Positions 25,525 through 34,078 of a DNA stretch of 64,000 nucleotides are shown piece after piece. Source of the stretch: Sphingobacterium sp. CZ-UAM (GTDB lineage: Bacteria > Bacteroidota > Bacteroidia > Sphingobacteriales > Sphingobacteriaceae); contig NZ_MTCM01000006.1 in the NCBI RefSeq assembly GCF_002000245.1, positions 62,001 to 126,000 of the forward strand. The letters run 5' to 3'. The position numbers and the translations under genes are program-made. How positions within the stretch are numbered: position 1 is the stretch's first letter; every line of letters starts with the position of its first letter. A model generated the notes under the pieces. It was not told the origin of the DNA, did no database searches, and worked only from the letters and a program-made list of their open reading frames with translations.

Positions 25525-25868
25525 TATTTAATTTCCTCCCCTGATTTTTTAGCGTAACGAACTAATTTACCATCTGCATTCAACTTACGACCTACACGGG
25601 TAGTTTCACCTGTTTTAGGATCGATAACAGCTAAATTAGAGATGTGAATACCAGCTTCTTTCTCAATGATACCACCATTAGGATTAGCTGCACTTGGTTT
25701 AGTGTGTTTTTTTACGATGTTAGCGCCTTCAACGATAGCTCTATTTTTATCCACTAAAACAGTTAATACTTTTCCTTGAACACCTTTAGAGTTACCAGCG
25801 ATAACTTTCACTAAATCACCTTTTTTAATTTTGATTTTGTGCGTAGTTGTTTTTGTTTTCTGTGCCAT
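25524..25868 (-). CDS. rplX: 50S ribosomal protein L24
   Basis: A 114-residue L24 with the KOW motif (KKGDLVKVIAGNSKGVQGKV) and the HISNLAVIDPKTG segment. It is an early assembly protein near the tunnel exit. Overlaps rplE by one base. Confidence 0.97.
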   Translation of the reverse strand: MAQKTKTTTHKIKIKKGDLVKVIAGNSKGVQGKVLTVLVDKNRAIVEGANIVKKHTKPSAANPNGGIIEKEAGIHISNLAVIDPKTGETTRVGRKLNADGKLVRYAKKSGEEIK

Positions 25869-25870
25869 AA

Positions 25871-26239
25871 TTATAAAACCTCCGGTGCTAATGATACAAT
25901 TTTCATGAACTGTTTCTCACGCAACTCTCTGGCAACAGGGCCGAAGATACGTGAACCACGTGGCTCATCATTATTATTTAACAATACAGCAGCATTGTCA
26001 TCAAAACGGATGTAAGAACCATCTTTACGACGGATTTCTTTTTTAGTTCTAACTACTACTGCTTTGGAAACCGAACCTTTTTTCACGTTTCCAGAAGGCA
26101 AAGCGCTTTTCACCGATACAACAATCTTATCTCCGATTGATGCATAACGCTTGCGCGTACCGCCCAATACACGGATTACTAAAACTTCTTTAGCACCGCT
26201 ATTGTCAGCTACATTAAGTCTTGATTCTTGTTGTACCAT
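25871..26239 (-). CDS. rplN: 50S ribosomal protein L14
   Basis: A 122-residue L14 beginning MVQQESRLNVADNSGAKEV and ending with the FMKIVSLAPEVL helix. Exactly the usual length. Confidence 0.98.
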   Translation of the reverse strand: MVQQESRLNVADNSGAKEVLVIRVLGGTRKRYASIGDKIVVSVKSALPSGNVKKGSVSKAVVVRTKKEIRRKDGSYIRFDDNAAVLLNNNDEPRGSRIFGPVARELREKQFMKIVSLAPEVL

Positions 26240-26240
26240 G

Positions 26241-26495
26241 TTATTTAGCTCTTTCTATAATTTCAACTAATCTCCAGTTTTTTGTTTTACTCAGCGGACG
26301 AGTTTCCATGATTAATACCGTATCGCCGATACCGCAGGTATTAGTTTCGTCATGAGCTTTGAATTTAGTAGTTTTTTTAACGAACTTACCGTAGATAGGG
26401 TGTTTTACTTTACGTTCAACAGCTACGACGATAGACTTGTCCATTTTGTTGCTAACTACTAAGCCGATTCTTGTTTTTCTTAAATTTCTTTCCAT
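26241..26495 (-). CDS. rpsQ: 30S ribosomal protein S17
   Basis: An 84-residue OB-fold S17 with RKTRIGLVVSNKMDKSIVVA and GDTVLIMETRPLSKTKNWRL. It follows rpmC by 14 bases. Confidence 0.97.
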   Translation of the reverse strand: MERNLRKTRIGLVVSNKMDKSIVVAVERKVKHPIYGKFVKKTTKFKAHDETNTCGIGDTVLIMETRPLSKTKNWRLVEIIERAK

Positions 26496-26509
26496 TTCGA
26501 CTTTAAATT

Positions 26510-26728
26510 TTACGCCTCAGAGGCTGTTTCATTCTTAGCTGCAGCTTTGCGTGCACTGATCTCTGTACTGATACGAGCGATAGTTTTGCGTGCTGCTTTG
26601 ATCACGTTAGGGTTCTCAATAGCTGAAACAGCATGTGCAAATTTCAATTTTGTAAGGGCTGCTTTCTCCTCTACAAGACGAGCTGCTAAGTCCTCATTAG
26701 ATAATTCTAAAATTTCTGAATTTTTCAT
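26510..26728 (-). CDS. rpmC: 50S ribosomal protein L29
   Basis: A 72-residue two-helix L29 with a short Ala/Glu-rich tail. The LKFAHAVSAIENPNVIKAAR region is diagnostic. The upstream gap to rplP is 92 bases and holds a strong hairpin. Confidence 0.95.
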   Translation of the reverse strand: MKNSEILELSNEDLAARLVEEKAALTKLKFAHAVSAIENPNVIKAARKTIARISTEISARKAAAKNETASEA

Positions 26729-26769
26729 GTTTTTTCAGTTGTTATTTGGGTTATCATCAGTTTATTTAT

Positions 26770-26796
26770 AGCGTTAGGGGTAACGGCCCTAACGCT
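26770..26796 (-). promoter_or_regulatory. 10-bp hairpin between rplP and rpmC
   Basis: AGCGTTAGGG (26770-26779) is the exact reverse complement of 26787-26796 across a 7-base loop. A second outer pairing (TCATCA with TGATGA) could extend the structure. No T tract follows. Confidence 0.45.
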
Positions 26797-26820
26797 TAAA
26801 TGATGACATTACCAAGATTT

Positions 26821-27243
26821 TTATGCTTCAACGTAGTCTCTACGAATCACAAACTTAGTTTGAACCGGAAGTTTTTGAGCTGCAAGGCGTAAAGCTTCTT
26901 TGGCAATTTCCAAAGGCACACCTTCTGCTTCAAATAACATACGGCCTGGGCGTACTACTGCTACCCAGTATTCTGGAGCACCCTTACCTTTACCCATACG
27001 TACCTCTGCAGGTTTTTTCGTAACAGGTTTGTCAGGGAAAATACGAATCCAAACTTGACCTTCACGTTTCATATAACGTGTAACCGCAATACGAGCTGCC
27101 TCGATTTGACGGCTAGTGATCCATGCTTGCTCCATTGTTTTGATACCGAAAGAACCGAAAGCTAACTCCGCTCCACGAGAAGCGTTACCTTTCATGCGGC
27201 CTTTCTGCATCTTTCTGAACTTCGTTCTTTTTGGCTGTAACAT
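26821..27243 (-). CDS. rplP: 50S ribosomal protein L16
   Basis: A 140-residue L16: MLQPKRTKFRKMQKGRMKG at the start, EGQVWIRIFPDKPVTKKP in the centre. It lines the A-site tRNA path. Confidence 0.97.
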   Translation of the reverse strand: MLQPKRTKFRKMQKGRMKGNASRGAELAFGSFGIKTMEQAWITSRQIEAARIAVTRYMKREGQVWIRIFPDKPVTKKPAEVRMGKGKGAPEYWVAVVRPGRMLFEAEGVPLEIAKEALRLAAQKLPVQTKFVIRRDYVEA

Positions 27244-27304
27244 GTTCGTATACTTTTTAAATCTGCTTCTTCAGCAGGTTTTTGTTGTAATCTAAATAAA
27301 ACTA

Positions 27305-28096
27305 TTAATCTTTTTTCGGACCACGGTTGTTTCCACCACGGTTGTTTCCACCACGGTTATTCCCACCGCGACCACCTTTGTTACGGTTGTCACGACGTTC
27401 GCCACCACCTTCGTGGTTGCCACGTGATTTTACACCAGATGCCTGACCAATGTTTGGAGATAAGTCACGTTTACCGTAAACCTCACCTTTACAGATCCAA
27501 ACTTTGATACCGATTTTACCGTATGTAGTCAATGCCTCAGCTAGAGCATAGTCGATATCAGCACGCAATGTGTGTAAAGGAGTTCTTCCTTCTTTGTATT
27601 GTTCAGTACGTGCCATCTCAGCACCACCTAAACGACCAGAACACATGATTTTGATACCTTCTGCACCCATACGCATCGTAGAAGCGATTGAAGTTTTCAT
27701 TGCACGACGGAATGAAATACGCGCCTCTAATTGCTTAGCGACACCTTCAGCTACTAACTTAGCATCTAACTCAGGGCGTTTGATCTCGAAAATATTGATT
27801 TGAACATCCTTTTTAGTCAGTTTTTTCAACTCTTCTTTGATCTTGTCAACTTCTTGACCACCTTTTCCGATAACGATACCTGGACGAGCAGTGTGAATTG
27901 TAACAGTGATACGTTTTAAAGTTCTTTCGATAACAACTTTAGCTACACCACCTTTTGCAATACGAACAGAAAGATATTTTCTGATTTTTTCGTCTTCAAC
28001 TAATTTATCGGAATAGTTTTTACCTCCGAACCAGTTAGAATCCCAACCTTTGATGATTCCTAATCTGCTACCTATTGGATTTGCTTTTTGTCCCAT
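27305..28096 (-). CDS. rpsC: 30S ribosomal protein S3 with Asn/Gly/Arg-rich tail
   Basis: A 263-residue S3. The KH domain (RPGIVIGKGGQEVDKIKEEL) and the C-terminal S3 domain (GRLGGAEMARTEQYKEGRTP) are complete. From about residue 225 there is a low-complexity tail of GGNNR repeats ending GPKKD, encoded by a 15-bp tandem repeat. S3 forms the mRNA entry site. Confidence 0.97.
   Translation of the reverse strand: MGQKANPIGSRLGIIKGWDSNWFGGKNYSDKLVEDEKIRKYLSVRIAKGGVAKVVIERTLKRITVTIHTARPGIVIGKGGQEVDKIKEELKKLTKKDVQINIFEIKRPELDAKLVAEGVAKQLEARISFRRAMKTSIASTMRMGAEGIKIMCSGRLGGAEMARTEQYKEGRTPLHTLRADIDYALAEALTTYGKIGIKVWICKGEVYGKRDLSPNIGQASGVKSRGNHEGGGERRDNRNKGGRGGNNRGGNNRGGNNRGPKKD
27321..27365. repeat. 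15-bp tandem repeat in the rpsC tail
   Basis: CCACGGTTGTTTCCA occurs twice in a row (27321-27350), followed by a third copy with two changes (27351-27365). It encodes the GGNNR units, so copy number can vary in frame. Confidence 0.85.
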
Positions 28097-28107
28097 TTCT
28101 CAATAAA

Positions 28108-28542
28108 TTAGTTTTGTTCAACGTTTAATTTGCTATCAACTACCAACGTAACGTGATTTGAACGTTTACGAACTCTGTATCCGCGACCTTGAGGAGCTGG
28201 GCGCAATCTTTTCAATTGACGACCTCCACCTACTGATACTTCTTTTACAATAAGTTCGCTTTCTTCCACTGATTTACCTTCGTTTTTGGCTTCCCAGTTT
28301 TTGATTGCAGATAATAATAATTTTTCTACACGAGCAGCAGCTTCTTTACTTGAGTGTTTCAAAATGTATAATGCATTTTCAACACGCTGACCACGAATTA
28401 AGTCTACCACTAAACGCATCTTACGAGGCGAAGTAGGGCAGTTCAATAATTTGGCATCCGAAGCTCCACCTTGTTGAGCTTTCTCTTGCTCTTTGCGTTG
28501 TCTAATTAAGACAGACTTTTTAAGTTTTTTTGTTGCTTCCAT
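28108..28542 (-). CDS. rplV: 50S ribosomal protein L22
   Basis: A 144-residue L22. The core has LLNCPTSPRKMRLVVDLIRG and the tunnel-lining loop RLRPAPQGRGYRVRKRSNH, the site of macrolide-resistance changes in other bacteria. A lysine-rich N-terminal extension of about 30 residues precedes the core. Confidence 0.97.
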   Translation of the reverse strand: MEATKKLKKSVLIRQRKEQEKAQQGGASDAKLLNCPTSPRKMRLVVDLIRGQRVENALYILKHSSKEAAARVEKLLLSAIKNWEAKNEGKSVEESELIVKEVSVGGGRQLKRLRPAPQGRGYRVRKRSNHVTLVVDSKLNVEQN

Positions 28543-28548
28543 TACCTA

Positions 28549-28815
28549 TTATTTTTTCTTTTCTGCGTGGCCTCTGAATGTACGCGTAGGCGCGAATTCA
28601 CCAAGCTTGTGACCTACCATATTTTCTGTTACATAAACAGGGATAAATTTATTCCCGTTGTGCACTGCGAAGGTATGGCCAACAAAATCAGGTGAAATCA
28701 TTGATCTACGAGACCATGTTTTGATAACTGACTTTTTGTTAGTTTCATTCATAGAAAGAACTTTTCTTTCTAAGTTGTGATCGATATAAGGACCTTTTTT
28801 AATTGAACGAGCCAT
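28549..28815 (-). CDS. rpsS: 30S ribosomal protein S19
   Basis: An 88-residue S19 (MARSIKKGPYIDHNLERK, later GHKLGEFAPTRTFRGH). It contacts the 30S head and the A-site finger. Overlaps rplB by one base. Confidence 0.98.
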   Translation of the reverse strand: MARSIKKGPYIDHNLERKVLSMNETNKKSVIKTWSRRSMISPDFVGHTFAVHNGNKFIPVYVTENMVGHKLGEFAPTRTFRGHAEKKK

Positions 28816-29642
28816 TATTTTTTCCTTCTCTCAATGATGTAACGATTCGATGTTTTCTTCTTGTAACGTGTTTTGAAGCCTTTAGCTAATACACCTGTAC
28901 GTGAGCGTGGGTGACCTCCTGAAGTACGGCCTTCACCACCACCCATTGGGTGATCTACTGGGTTCATCGCAACACCACGAACTCTTGGACGACGACCTAA
29001 CCAACGTTTGCGACCTGCTTTACCTAACACTTGGTTAGATCTTTCATGGTTCGATACTGAACCAATTGTAGCAACACAAGTCAATAAGATCATACGTGTT
29101 TCGCCTGAAGGCAATTTGATGATGGCATATTTACCATCACGAGCAGACAATTGAGCATAAGTACCAGCCGAACGAGCAATTGAACCACCTTGACCAGGAT
29201 TTAATTCAATGTTGTGGATGATAGAACCCAATGGAATGTTTGCTAATGGTAATGTATTACCAACTTCTGGGGCAACTTTATCTCCTGCAACTACAGTTTG
29301 ACCAACTTGTAAACCAGCTGGAGCAATGATGTAGCGTTTTTCACCATCAGCGTAGTGCAACAATGCAATACGAGCAGTACGGTTTGGATCGTACTCAATA
29401 GTAGCTACTTTTGCAGGGATATCTTTTTTATCGCGTTTGAAATCAATTAATCGGTATACTTTTTTATGTCCCCCACCGAGATAACGCATAGTCATTTTAC
29501 CGGAGTTATTACGACCACCTGATTTCTTGTTGATTTTTACTACTAACGATTTTTCAGGAACGTTTGTAGTAACATCAGAATAATCTGCGCCTATTCTGAA
29601 ACGAGTACCAGGGGTTACCGGTTTGAATCTTTTAACTGCCAT
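28815..29642 (-). CDS. rplB: 50S ribosomal protein L2
   Basis: A 275-residue L2 with the SH3-like and OB folds and the HPMGGGEGRTSGGHPRSRTG segment that carries the conserved His near the peptidyl-transferase centre. Confidence 0.98.
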   Translation of the reverse strand: MAVKRFKPVTPGTRFRIGADYSDVTTNVPEKSLVVKINKKSGGRNNSGKMTMRYLGGGHKKVYRLIDFKRDKKDIPAKVATIEYDPNRTARIALLHYADGEKRYIIAPAGLQVGQTVVAGDKVAPEVGNTLPLANIPLGSIIHNIELNPGQGGSIARSAGTYAQLSARDGKYAIIKLPSGETRMILLTCVATIGSVSNHERSNQVLGKAGRKRWLGRRPRVRGVAMNPVDHPMGGGEGRTSGGHPRSRTGVLAKGFKTRYKKKTSNRYIIERRKK

Positions 29643-29648
29643 CTTAAA

Positions 29649-29939
29649 TTATATAGTACTGTAAAAGTCAATAGTTTCGCCATCTTTAATAGTAATGATA
29701 GCTTTTTTATACTTAGGAGCTCTACCAGATACGAAACCTGCTTTTGTGTAACGGCTTTTCGCTTTACCTGCTACAACTGCAGTGTTTACAGCAAGAACTG
29801 TCACACCGAACATAGCTTCAACAGCTGATTTAATCTGGATTTTGTTTGCTCTGTGATCTACTTTGAAAGCGTAACGGTTTAATTTCTCCGTTAAGATAGA
29901 AGCTTTCTCAGTCAAGATAGGTTTTTTGATAATTTCCAT
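29649..29939 (-). CDS. rplW: 50S ribosomal protein L23
   Basis: A 96-residue L23 (IIKKPILTEKASILTEKLNR at the start). It sits at the tunnel exit and docks SRP and trigger factor. Confidence 0.97.
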   Translation of the reverse strand: MEIIKKPILTEKASILTEKLNRYAFKVDHRANKIQIKSAVEAMFGVTVLAVNTAVVAGKAKSRYTKAGFVSGRAPKYKKAIITIKDGETIDFYSTI

Positions 29940-29940
29940 A

Positions 29941-30570
29941 TTACTTAGCTAATGCTTCCTCCAAAGTTTTAACAGAATCTGTTGTTAACAATAATTTTGT
30001 TGCATTTAATACATCATATGTATTCAAATCAGAAGCAACAATAACTTTTGCTTTTTTCAAGTTTCTGCTTGATTTATAAACAATTTCATCGTAAGCTGGC
30101 AATACCAATAAGGTTTTCTCATCAGCTACGTTCAACGCATTTATCAAAGCAACATAGTTTTTAGTTTTGATCGCATCGAATTTTACTTCATCCAATACGA
30201 CAATGTTATTATCTTTTGCTTTGTAAGACAACGCTGATTTACGAGCTACTTGTTTCAATTTTTTGTTCAATTTGAACGAGTAGTCACGAGGTTGAGGACC
30301 GAATACACGACCACCACCATTAAACAATGGAGATTTGATAGAACCCGCACGAGCACCACCAGTACCTTTTTGTTTGTGTAATTTACGAGTTGAACCCGCG
30401 ATTTCATTACGTTGTTTAGATTTGTGAGTTCCTTGGCGTTGGTTCGCTAAGTATTGTTTCACATCCAAATAGATCGCATGATCGTTAGGCTCTAACCCAA
30501 ATACCGACTCAGGAAGTTGCACCTTGGCACCTGTTTCTTTACCTGATAAATTTAAAACTTTAACTTCCAT
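29941..30570 (-). CDS. rplD: 50S ribosomal protein L4
   Basis: A 209-residue L4. The extended tunnel loop RKLHKQKGTGGARAGSIKSP is present. In E. coli L4 regulates the S10 operon through its leader; the leader here is short (see the promoter entry), so that mechanism is not evident. Confidence 0.97.
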   Translation of the reverse strand: MEVKVLNLSGKETGAKVQLPESVFGLEPNDHAIYLDVKQYLANQRQGTHKSKQRNEIAGSTRKLHKQKGTGGARAGSIKSPLFNGGGRVFGPQPRDYSFKLNKKLKQVARKSALSYKAKDNNIVVLDEVKFDAIKTKNYVALINALNVADEKTLLVLPAYDEIVYKSSRNLKKAKVIVASDLNTYDVLNATKLLLTTDSVKTLEEALAK

Positions 30571-30575
30571 CTCTA

Positions 30576-31193
30576 CTATTTGTCTACGATTACATAAGAA
30601 CCTTTAGCTCCTGGAATGGAACCACTAACAACGATAAGGTTTTGCTCAGCGTAAACTTTCAACACCTGTAAGTTTTGAACTTTAACTCTGTCACCACCTG
30701 TACGACCAGCCATACGCATACCTTTGAATACGCGTGAAGGCCATGATGAAGCACCTAATGAACCTGGAGCACGTAATCTGTTGTGCTGACCGTGAGTCGC
30801 ACCACCTACACCACCAAATCCATGACGTTTCATTACACCTTGGAAACCTTTACCTTTTGAAGTACCGACTACATCTACGAATTCGCCTTCCTCGAAAAGT
30901 GTAACGTCAACTACGTCACCAAGTTGTTTTGCATCCGGGAAAGTTTTAAACTCTACCAACTTACGCTTAGGCGTTGTGTTTGCTTTCGCAAAGTGCCCTT
31001 TCAAAGGAGCTGTCGTGTTTTTCTCCTTAGCTTCGTCGAAACCAAGTTGAATTGCCGAGTAGCCATCCTTTTCTTCCGTACGTATCTGCGTAACCACGCA
31101 CGGCCCGGCCTGAATCACTGTACAAGGAATATTTTTCCCTTCAGCGTTAAACAGGCTCGTCATTCCTACTTTTTTTCCAATAATACCTGACAT
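30576..31193 (-). CDS. rplC: 50S ribosomal protein L3
   Basis: A 205-residue L3 (MSGIIGKKVGMTSLFNAEG, and the THGQHNRLRAPGSLGA loop near the peptidyl-transferase centre). It is the first gene of the operon here: rpsJ, which normally precedes it, is absent from the 339 bases upstream. Confidence 0.97.
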   Translation of the reverse strand: MSGIIGKKVGMTSLFNAEGKNIPCTVIQAGPCVVTQIRTEEKDGYSAIQLGFDEAKEKNTTAPLKGHFAKANTTPKRKLVEFKTFPDAKQLGDVVDVTLFEEGEFVDVVGTSKGKGFQGVMKRHGFGGVGGATHGQHNRLRAPGSLGASSWPSRVFKGMRMAGRTGGDRVKVQNLQVLKVYAEQNLIVVSGSIPGAKGSYVIVDK

Positions 31194-31221
31194 GTTGTAA
31201 ATTAATTAATTAAAAGTCCTT

Positions 31222-31239
31222 CGAAGCAGTAGGGCTTCG
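31222..31239 (-). promoter_or_regulatory. Leader hairpin upstream of rplC
   Basis: CGAAGC (31222-31227) and GCTTCG (31234-31239) form a 6-bp stem with a 6-base loop in the roughly 70-base 5' leader. It is a candidate autoregulatory site. Confidence 0.3.
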
Positions 31240-31270
31240 CTCAAGACATACTATTCCCATTAAGGGACTG

Positions 31271-31301
31271 CAAAGTTACAAACATTTTTATAACTGTCAA
31301 A
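31271..31301 (-). promoter_or_regulatory. Main promoter of the ribosomal-protein operon
   Basis: On the minus strand TTTG (31298-31301), exactly 19 bases, then TAACTTTG (31271-31278). This is a perfect match to the Bacteroidota primary promoter. The leader to the rplC ATG is about 70 bases. The rest of the 31194-31532 gap is AT-rich, with no gene and no rpsJ. Confidence 0.85.
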
Positions 31302-31532
31302 TAATTAGTGAATTATTTTTTTTATTTTCTATTTTATTCTGCTCCGGGTTTCGATCTCCCTATTTAAAGACGCTCTTTCCCTATTACCACCGCCCTCACA
31401 AAAAATAAAAAAATATATATCCAGCTTAATACTGCCATACAGCTGTCATAGACTGGTTTAATTTTGAATTGTCTTAGCAAGATAAAGGCATATCATATAG
31501 ACTAAAATTAAATACAGTTAAATACGATAATC

Positions 31533-32003
31533 ATGAAAAAAGAAATCATTTCCAAGAACGAACTCCTAGCACATTGGCTAGGTCACAGAAACTTAACAAG
31601 ACAAGCAATCGAAAAATTTCCAGAAGAAGCGCTTTTCAATTATAAAGTAGAAGGTATGCGGACATTCGCCGAAATGATCCAGGAACTTTTGGGTATCGCG
31701 GTTCCCGGTCTACAGGAAATTGTCGCTAACGAAAGCGGTGAACTTAACGAGAAATTCAACTATACAACCAAAGCGCAACTGTTGCAAGCCTGGGATGAAG
31801 CTACTCCGCAGATCAGCGCGCTATTTGACAAAATTCCGGAAGAACGCTTCTCCGAAGAATTTAACCTATTCGGCCAATACAAGTCACCGATTATCCACAG
31901 TATACTCTATTTCATCGACAATGAAATCCATCATCGCGGACAGGGATTTGTCTATTTACGCCTGCTGGGCATCCAACCTCCATTCTTTTGGGAGCGGGAT
32001 TAG
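31533..32003 (+). CDS. DinB-family four-helix protein
   Basis: A 156-residue cytosolic protein of the DinB/YfiT-like metal-binding four-helix family. Conserved features are an N-terminal WLGHRNLTRQAIEKFPEEAL segment and the C-terminal IDNEIHHRGQGFVYLRLLGI, whose His pair supplies metal ligands. Many relatives are thiol-dependent transferases, but the substrate cannot be assigned. It converges on a WYL-type regulator; such pairs are common, though here the genes face each other. Confidence 0.78.
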   Translation: MKKEIISKNELLAHWLGHRNLTRQAIEKFPEEALFNYKVEGMRTFAEMIQELLGIAVPGLQEIVANESGELNEKFNYTTKAQLLQAWDEATPQISALFDKIPEERFSEEFNLFGQYKSPIIHSILYFIDNEIHHRGQGFVYLRLLGIQPPFFWERD

Positions 32004-32008
32004 TTGTT

Positions 32009-32056
32009 ATATGAGAGATATTAGATGTGAGATTTGAGATTCTAGTATTACTAGTC
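32009..32056. repeat. Dispersed intergenic repeat, copy 2
   Basis: Directly after the DinB stop, GAGATATTAGATGTGAGATT and TGAGATTCTAGTATTAC repeat words found at 10141-10190 and 40481-40620. Confidence 0.4.
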
Positions 32057-32129
32057 GAAGACGTACGATATAATATTGGAGACCGCCGCATTATTATCAC
32101 TGGCATCGTAAAATTTATATAATATAAAG

Positions 32130-32172
32130 ATACTTGTTCGGGTTCAACTCAGATACCGGGCAAGTATTTTTT
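32130..32172 (+). terminator. Terminator of the DinB-family gene
   Basis: Stem ATACTTGTTCGG pairs with CCGGGCAAGTAT (two G-U pairs), followed by six T. It lies about 130 bases past the stop codon and 40 bases before the end of the convergent regulator. Confidence 0.6.
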
Positions 32173-32211
32173 AATCTCATGATGGGGAGACCCAAGGCTC
32201 CTATCCCCAGA

Positions 32212-33165
32212 TTAAACCTGTTCGATCGCGGCAGCAAGCAATTGCTTCACGGTACCTTTCAATGATTCCGGCTCTATAATCTTTCCTTTATCCGCAAACA
32301 TCAGATACCAACGGGCAAACCCGCCCTCAACATGAATGCTTTCGAAATGCATTTCGACATAATCATCGGTCACCACCTCTTTTTGAAATCCGAAGTAATG
32401 GCGATCCCATTCCATATAGCGCGCCATCTCCTTGTCTACCTGCACCACGACCTTCGTTGTTGGCAGCTCATGTTTCTTATTCAGGAAAAATGAAAGTTCA
32501 GGATGTTCTTTTCCAAAACCCTCATCGAGTATACGGATATTGCTGATCCGGTCCAGACGAAACTGCCTATAATCTTTCCGGAGTTTACAAAATGCGAGTA
32601 CATACCAGAACTTACTTTCCACAAAAATGCCGACAGCTTCGATTTCGCGTTTTTCTGGGCTTTTGTCTGACGGCTTGGAATAGTAGATTTCTACACATTT
32701 TTTTGCTGCGATACTCTCAATAAGCGTATTGGTTCCATGGGTTAATTTTTCATTGAACTGATGCCTTTGGCCCCGCACCAGAAAATTATCCCCCAGCAAG
32801 GCGACATGTTCCTTTTCATTCCCTCTTAAAATAGCCTTCATTTTAAGCATTGCAGTTGCAAAATGATGAGCAAGATTCTTGTCCGTATACTTTTCGACCA
32901 ATTTCTCCGCCGCGACAAAACTCAGAGCCTCCTCGCGGCTAAATTGCAATGGCGGCATCTTATAACCTTCGACTAAGGAATAGCCATTTCCTGCTTCCCC
33001 ATAAATCGGTATTCCTGCCTGCATCAGCGATCGGATATCGCGATAAATTGTCCGCAAGCTTACCTCATATTTCTCCGCCAGCGCAGCGGCTGTCACTACA
33101 GGTTTCGCCTGCAAATGCATATAAATAGCAAGAATACGGTCGAATCTTTTCTGAATATCGGTCAT
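32212..33165 (-). CDS. YafY-type HTH/WYL transcriptional regulator
   Basis: A 317-residue regulator: an N-terminal HTH_11 domain (residues 5-60, VTAAALAEKYEVSLRTIYRD), a central linker and a WYL domain (about 140-220, with SKFWYVLAFCKLRKDYRQFRLDRI), then the WCX C-terminal extension. These regulators sense a small ligand or nucleic acid through WYL. The target is unknown; the DinB-family gene facing it is a candidate. Confidence 0.85.
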   Translation of the reverse strand: MTDIQKRFDRILAIYMHLQAKPVVTAAALAEKYEVSLRTIYRDIRSLMQAGIPIYGEAGNGYSLVEGYKMPPLQFSREEALSFVAAEKLVEKYTDKNLAHHFATAMLKMKAILRGNEKEHVALLGDNFLVRGQRHQFNEKLTHGTNTLIESIAAKKCVEIYYSKPSDKSPEKREIEAVGIFVESKFWYVLAFCKLRKDYRQFRLDRISNIRILDEGFGKEHPELSFFLNKKHELPTTKVVVQVDKEMARYMEWDRHYFGFQKEVVTDDYVEMHFESIHVEGGFARWYLMFADKGKIIEPESLKGTVKQLLAAAIEQV

Positions 33166-33424
33166 AGGGATAAAGGTACGACAAAAAAATACACCGAGCT
33201 ACGCTTTAATCACCTTTCTAAATGAATGAAAATTTCATATATTCATACTTTACATTATTATTTTCAAGAACTCAATCGTATTGTTGAACATCATTAAGTA
33301 ATCCTCCATTATTATTTCTTTGTAAAAAAAAGTTCTTCAGAATTTCGAAGAAAAATAGAGAATCCACCATCTGATTTAATCTCAATTATGTCTCCTTTAC
33401 CTTTACTCATCAAATACTTTTTAG

Positions 33425-33697
33425 TTATTGTAACAGAGCGATAGATTGCACATAATTGAGTATTATAGGCAGACGCAACAACGCAGTCAACGCACACAAC
33501 TGAGCTCGCTCCGTGTGCAAATTTTGAAGGTTAGGTAAGATAGTGCTATAGTAAAACATGAACTGCCTTTGAGCATACACAATATGGGCTTGCTCTTGTT
33601 TGAATGCTATAAAGCATAAACAATGGTGCTCACTCGCGAGCAGCTCTTTATCCAGCTCCGCCTTAAATAAAGTTTCAACTATGAATGTATTGCCCAT
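33425..33697 (-). CDS. Weak hypothetical reading frame
   Basis: A 90-codon frame that starts MGNTFIVETLFKAELDKELL. It has no domain, signal peptide or clear ribosome-binding site, and its 3' end overlaps another short frame (33312-33497) in a different phase. It may be a remnant or spurious. Confidence 0.2.
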   Translation of the reverse strand: MGNTFIVETLFKAELDKELLASEHHCLCFIAFKQEQAHIVYAQRQFMFYYSTILPNLQNLHTERAQLCALTALLRLPIILNYVQSIALLQ

Positions 33698-33815
33698 TAT
33701 CTGGGGGGTATATCTTATTTTTCTCCTTTTATTTATAATTGATGGTATATAACTTATTACTAAGTTAATATCAAATTCCCTATTAAAAGAGGAGTGACAT
33801 CACTTTTATAAAGTA

Positions 33816-33862
33816 ATAGCAGGGGGTTAACAGGGGTAATACCCCTGTTAACCCCCTGCTAT
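33816..33862. repeat. 22-bp perfect inverted repeat
   Basis: 33816-33837 is the exact reverse complement of 33841-33862, with only a 3-base loop (AAT). The arms contain runs of five and four G (or C). The words CCCCCTGCTAT and CCCCCAGTTAT are then partly repeated just downstream. No T tract follows. Confidence 0.8.
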
Positions 33863-34036
33863 CCCCCAGTTATTCCCCTATAATTTCCTTGTTAATATAA
33901 GAATTGGTACCCAACAGGTATTTATTTGTATACTAGACGAGGCCGATTATTTTCAACAGGGAATACAATCAAACCCGAAATGACTAACCTCATTTTGAGC
34001 GAAACAGATGTAATACAACGCAAGCCTAATAAACAA

Positions 34037-34068
34037 AAAAAGTGAAGCACGTCTGCACTTCACTTTTT
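34037..34068 (-). terminator. Terminator at the end of the PUL operon
   Basis: AAAAAGTGAAG (34037-34047) pairs exactly with CTTCACTTTTT (34058-34068), followed on the minus strand by a T-rich tract. It lies downstream of the lyase gene and the GH88 remnant. Confidence 0.8.
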
Positions 34069-34078
34069 CCACAGGATG

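Noticed and set aside
31194..31532. Search for rpsJ or a tRNA in front of rplC
   Set aside because: No frame of about 100 codons and no tRNA cloverleaf was found on either strand; the gap holds only promoters and leader sequence.
33312..33497. 61-codon minus-strand frame ending ELFFTKK
   Set aside because: It overlaps another weak frame in a different phase; the faint resemblance to a LytTR-type tail is too slight to report as a gene.
33816..33862. CRISPR repeat or insertion-sequence end
   Set aside because: There is a single palindrome with no spacers, no repeated units at regular distance, no transposase and no target duplication visible.
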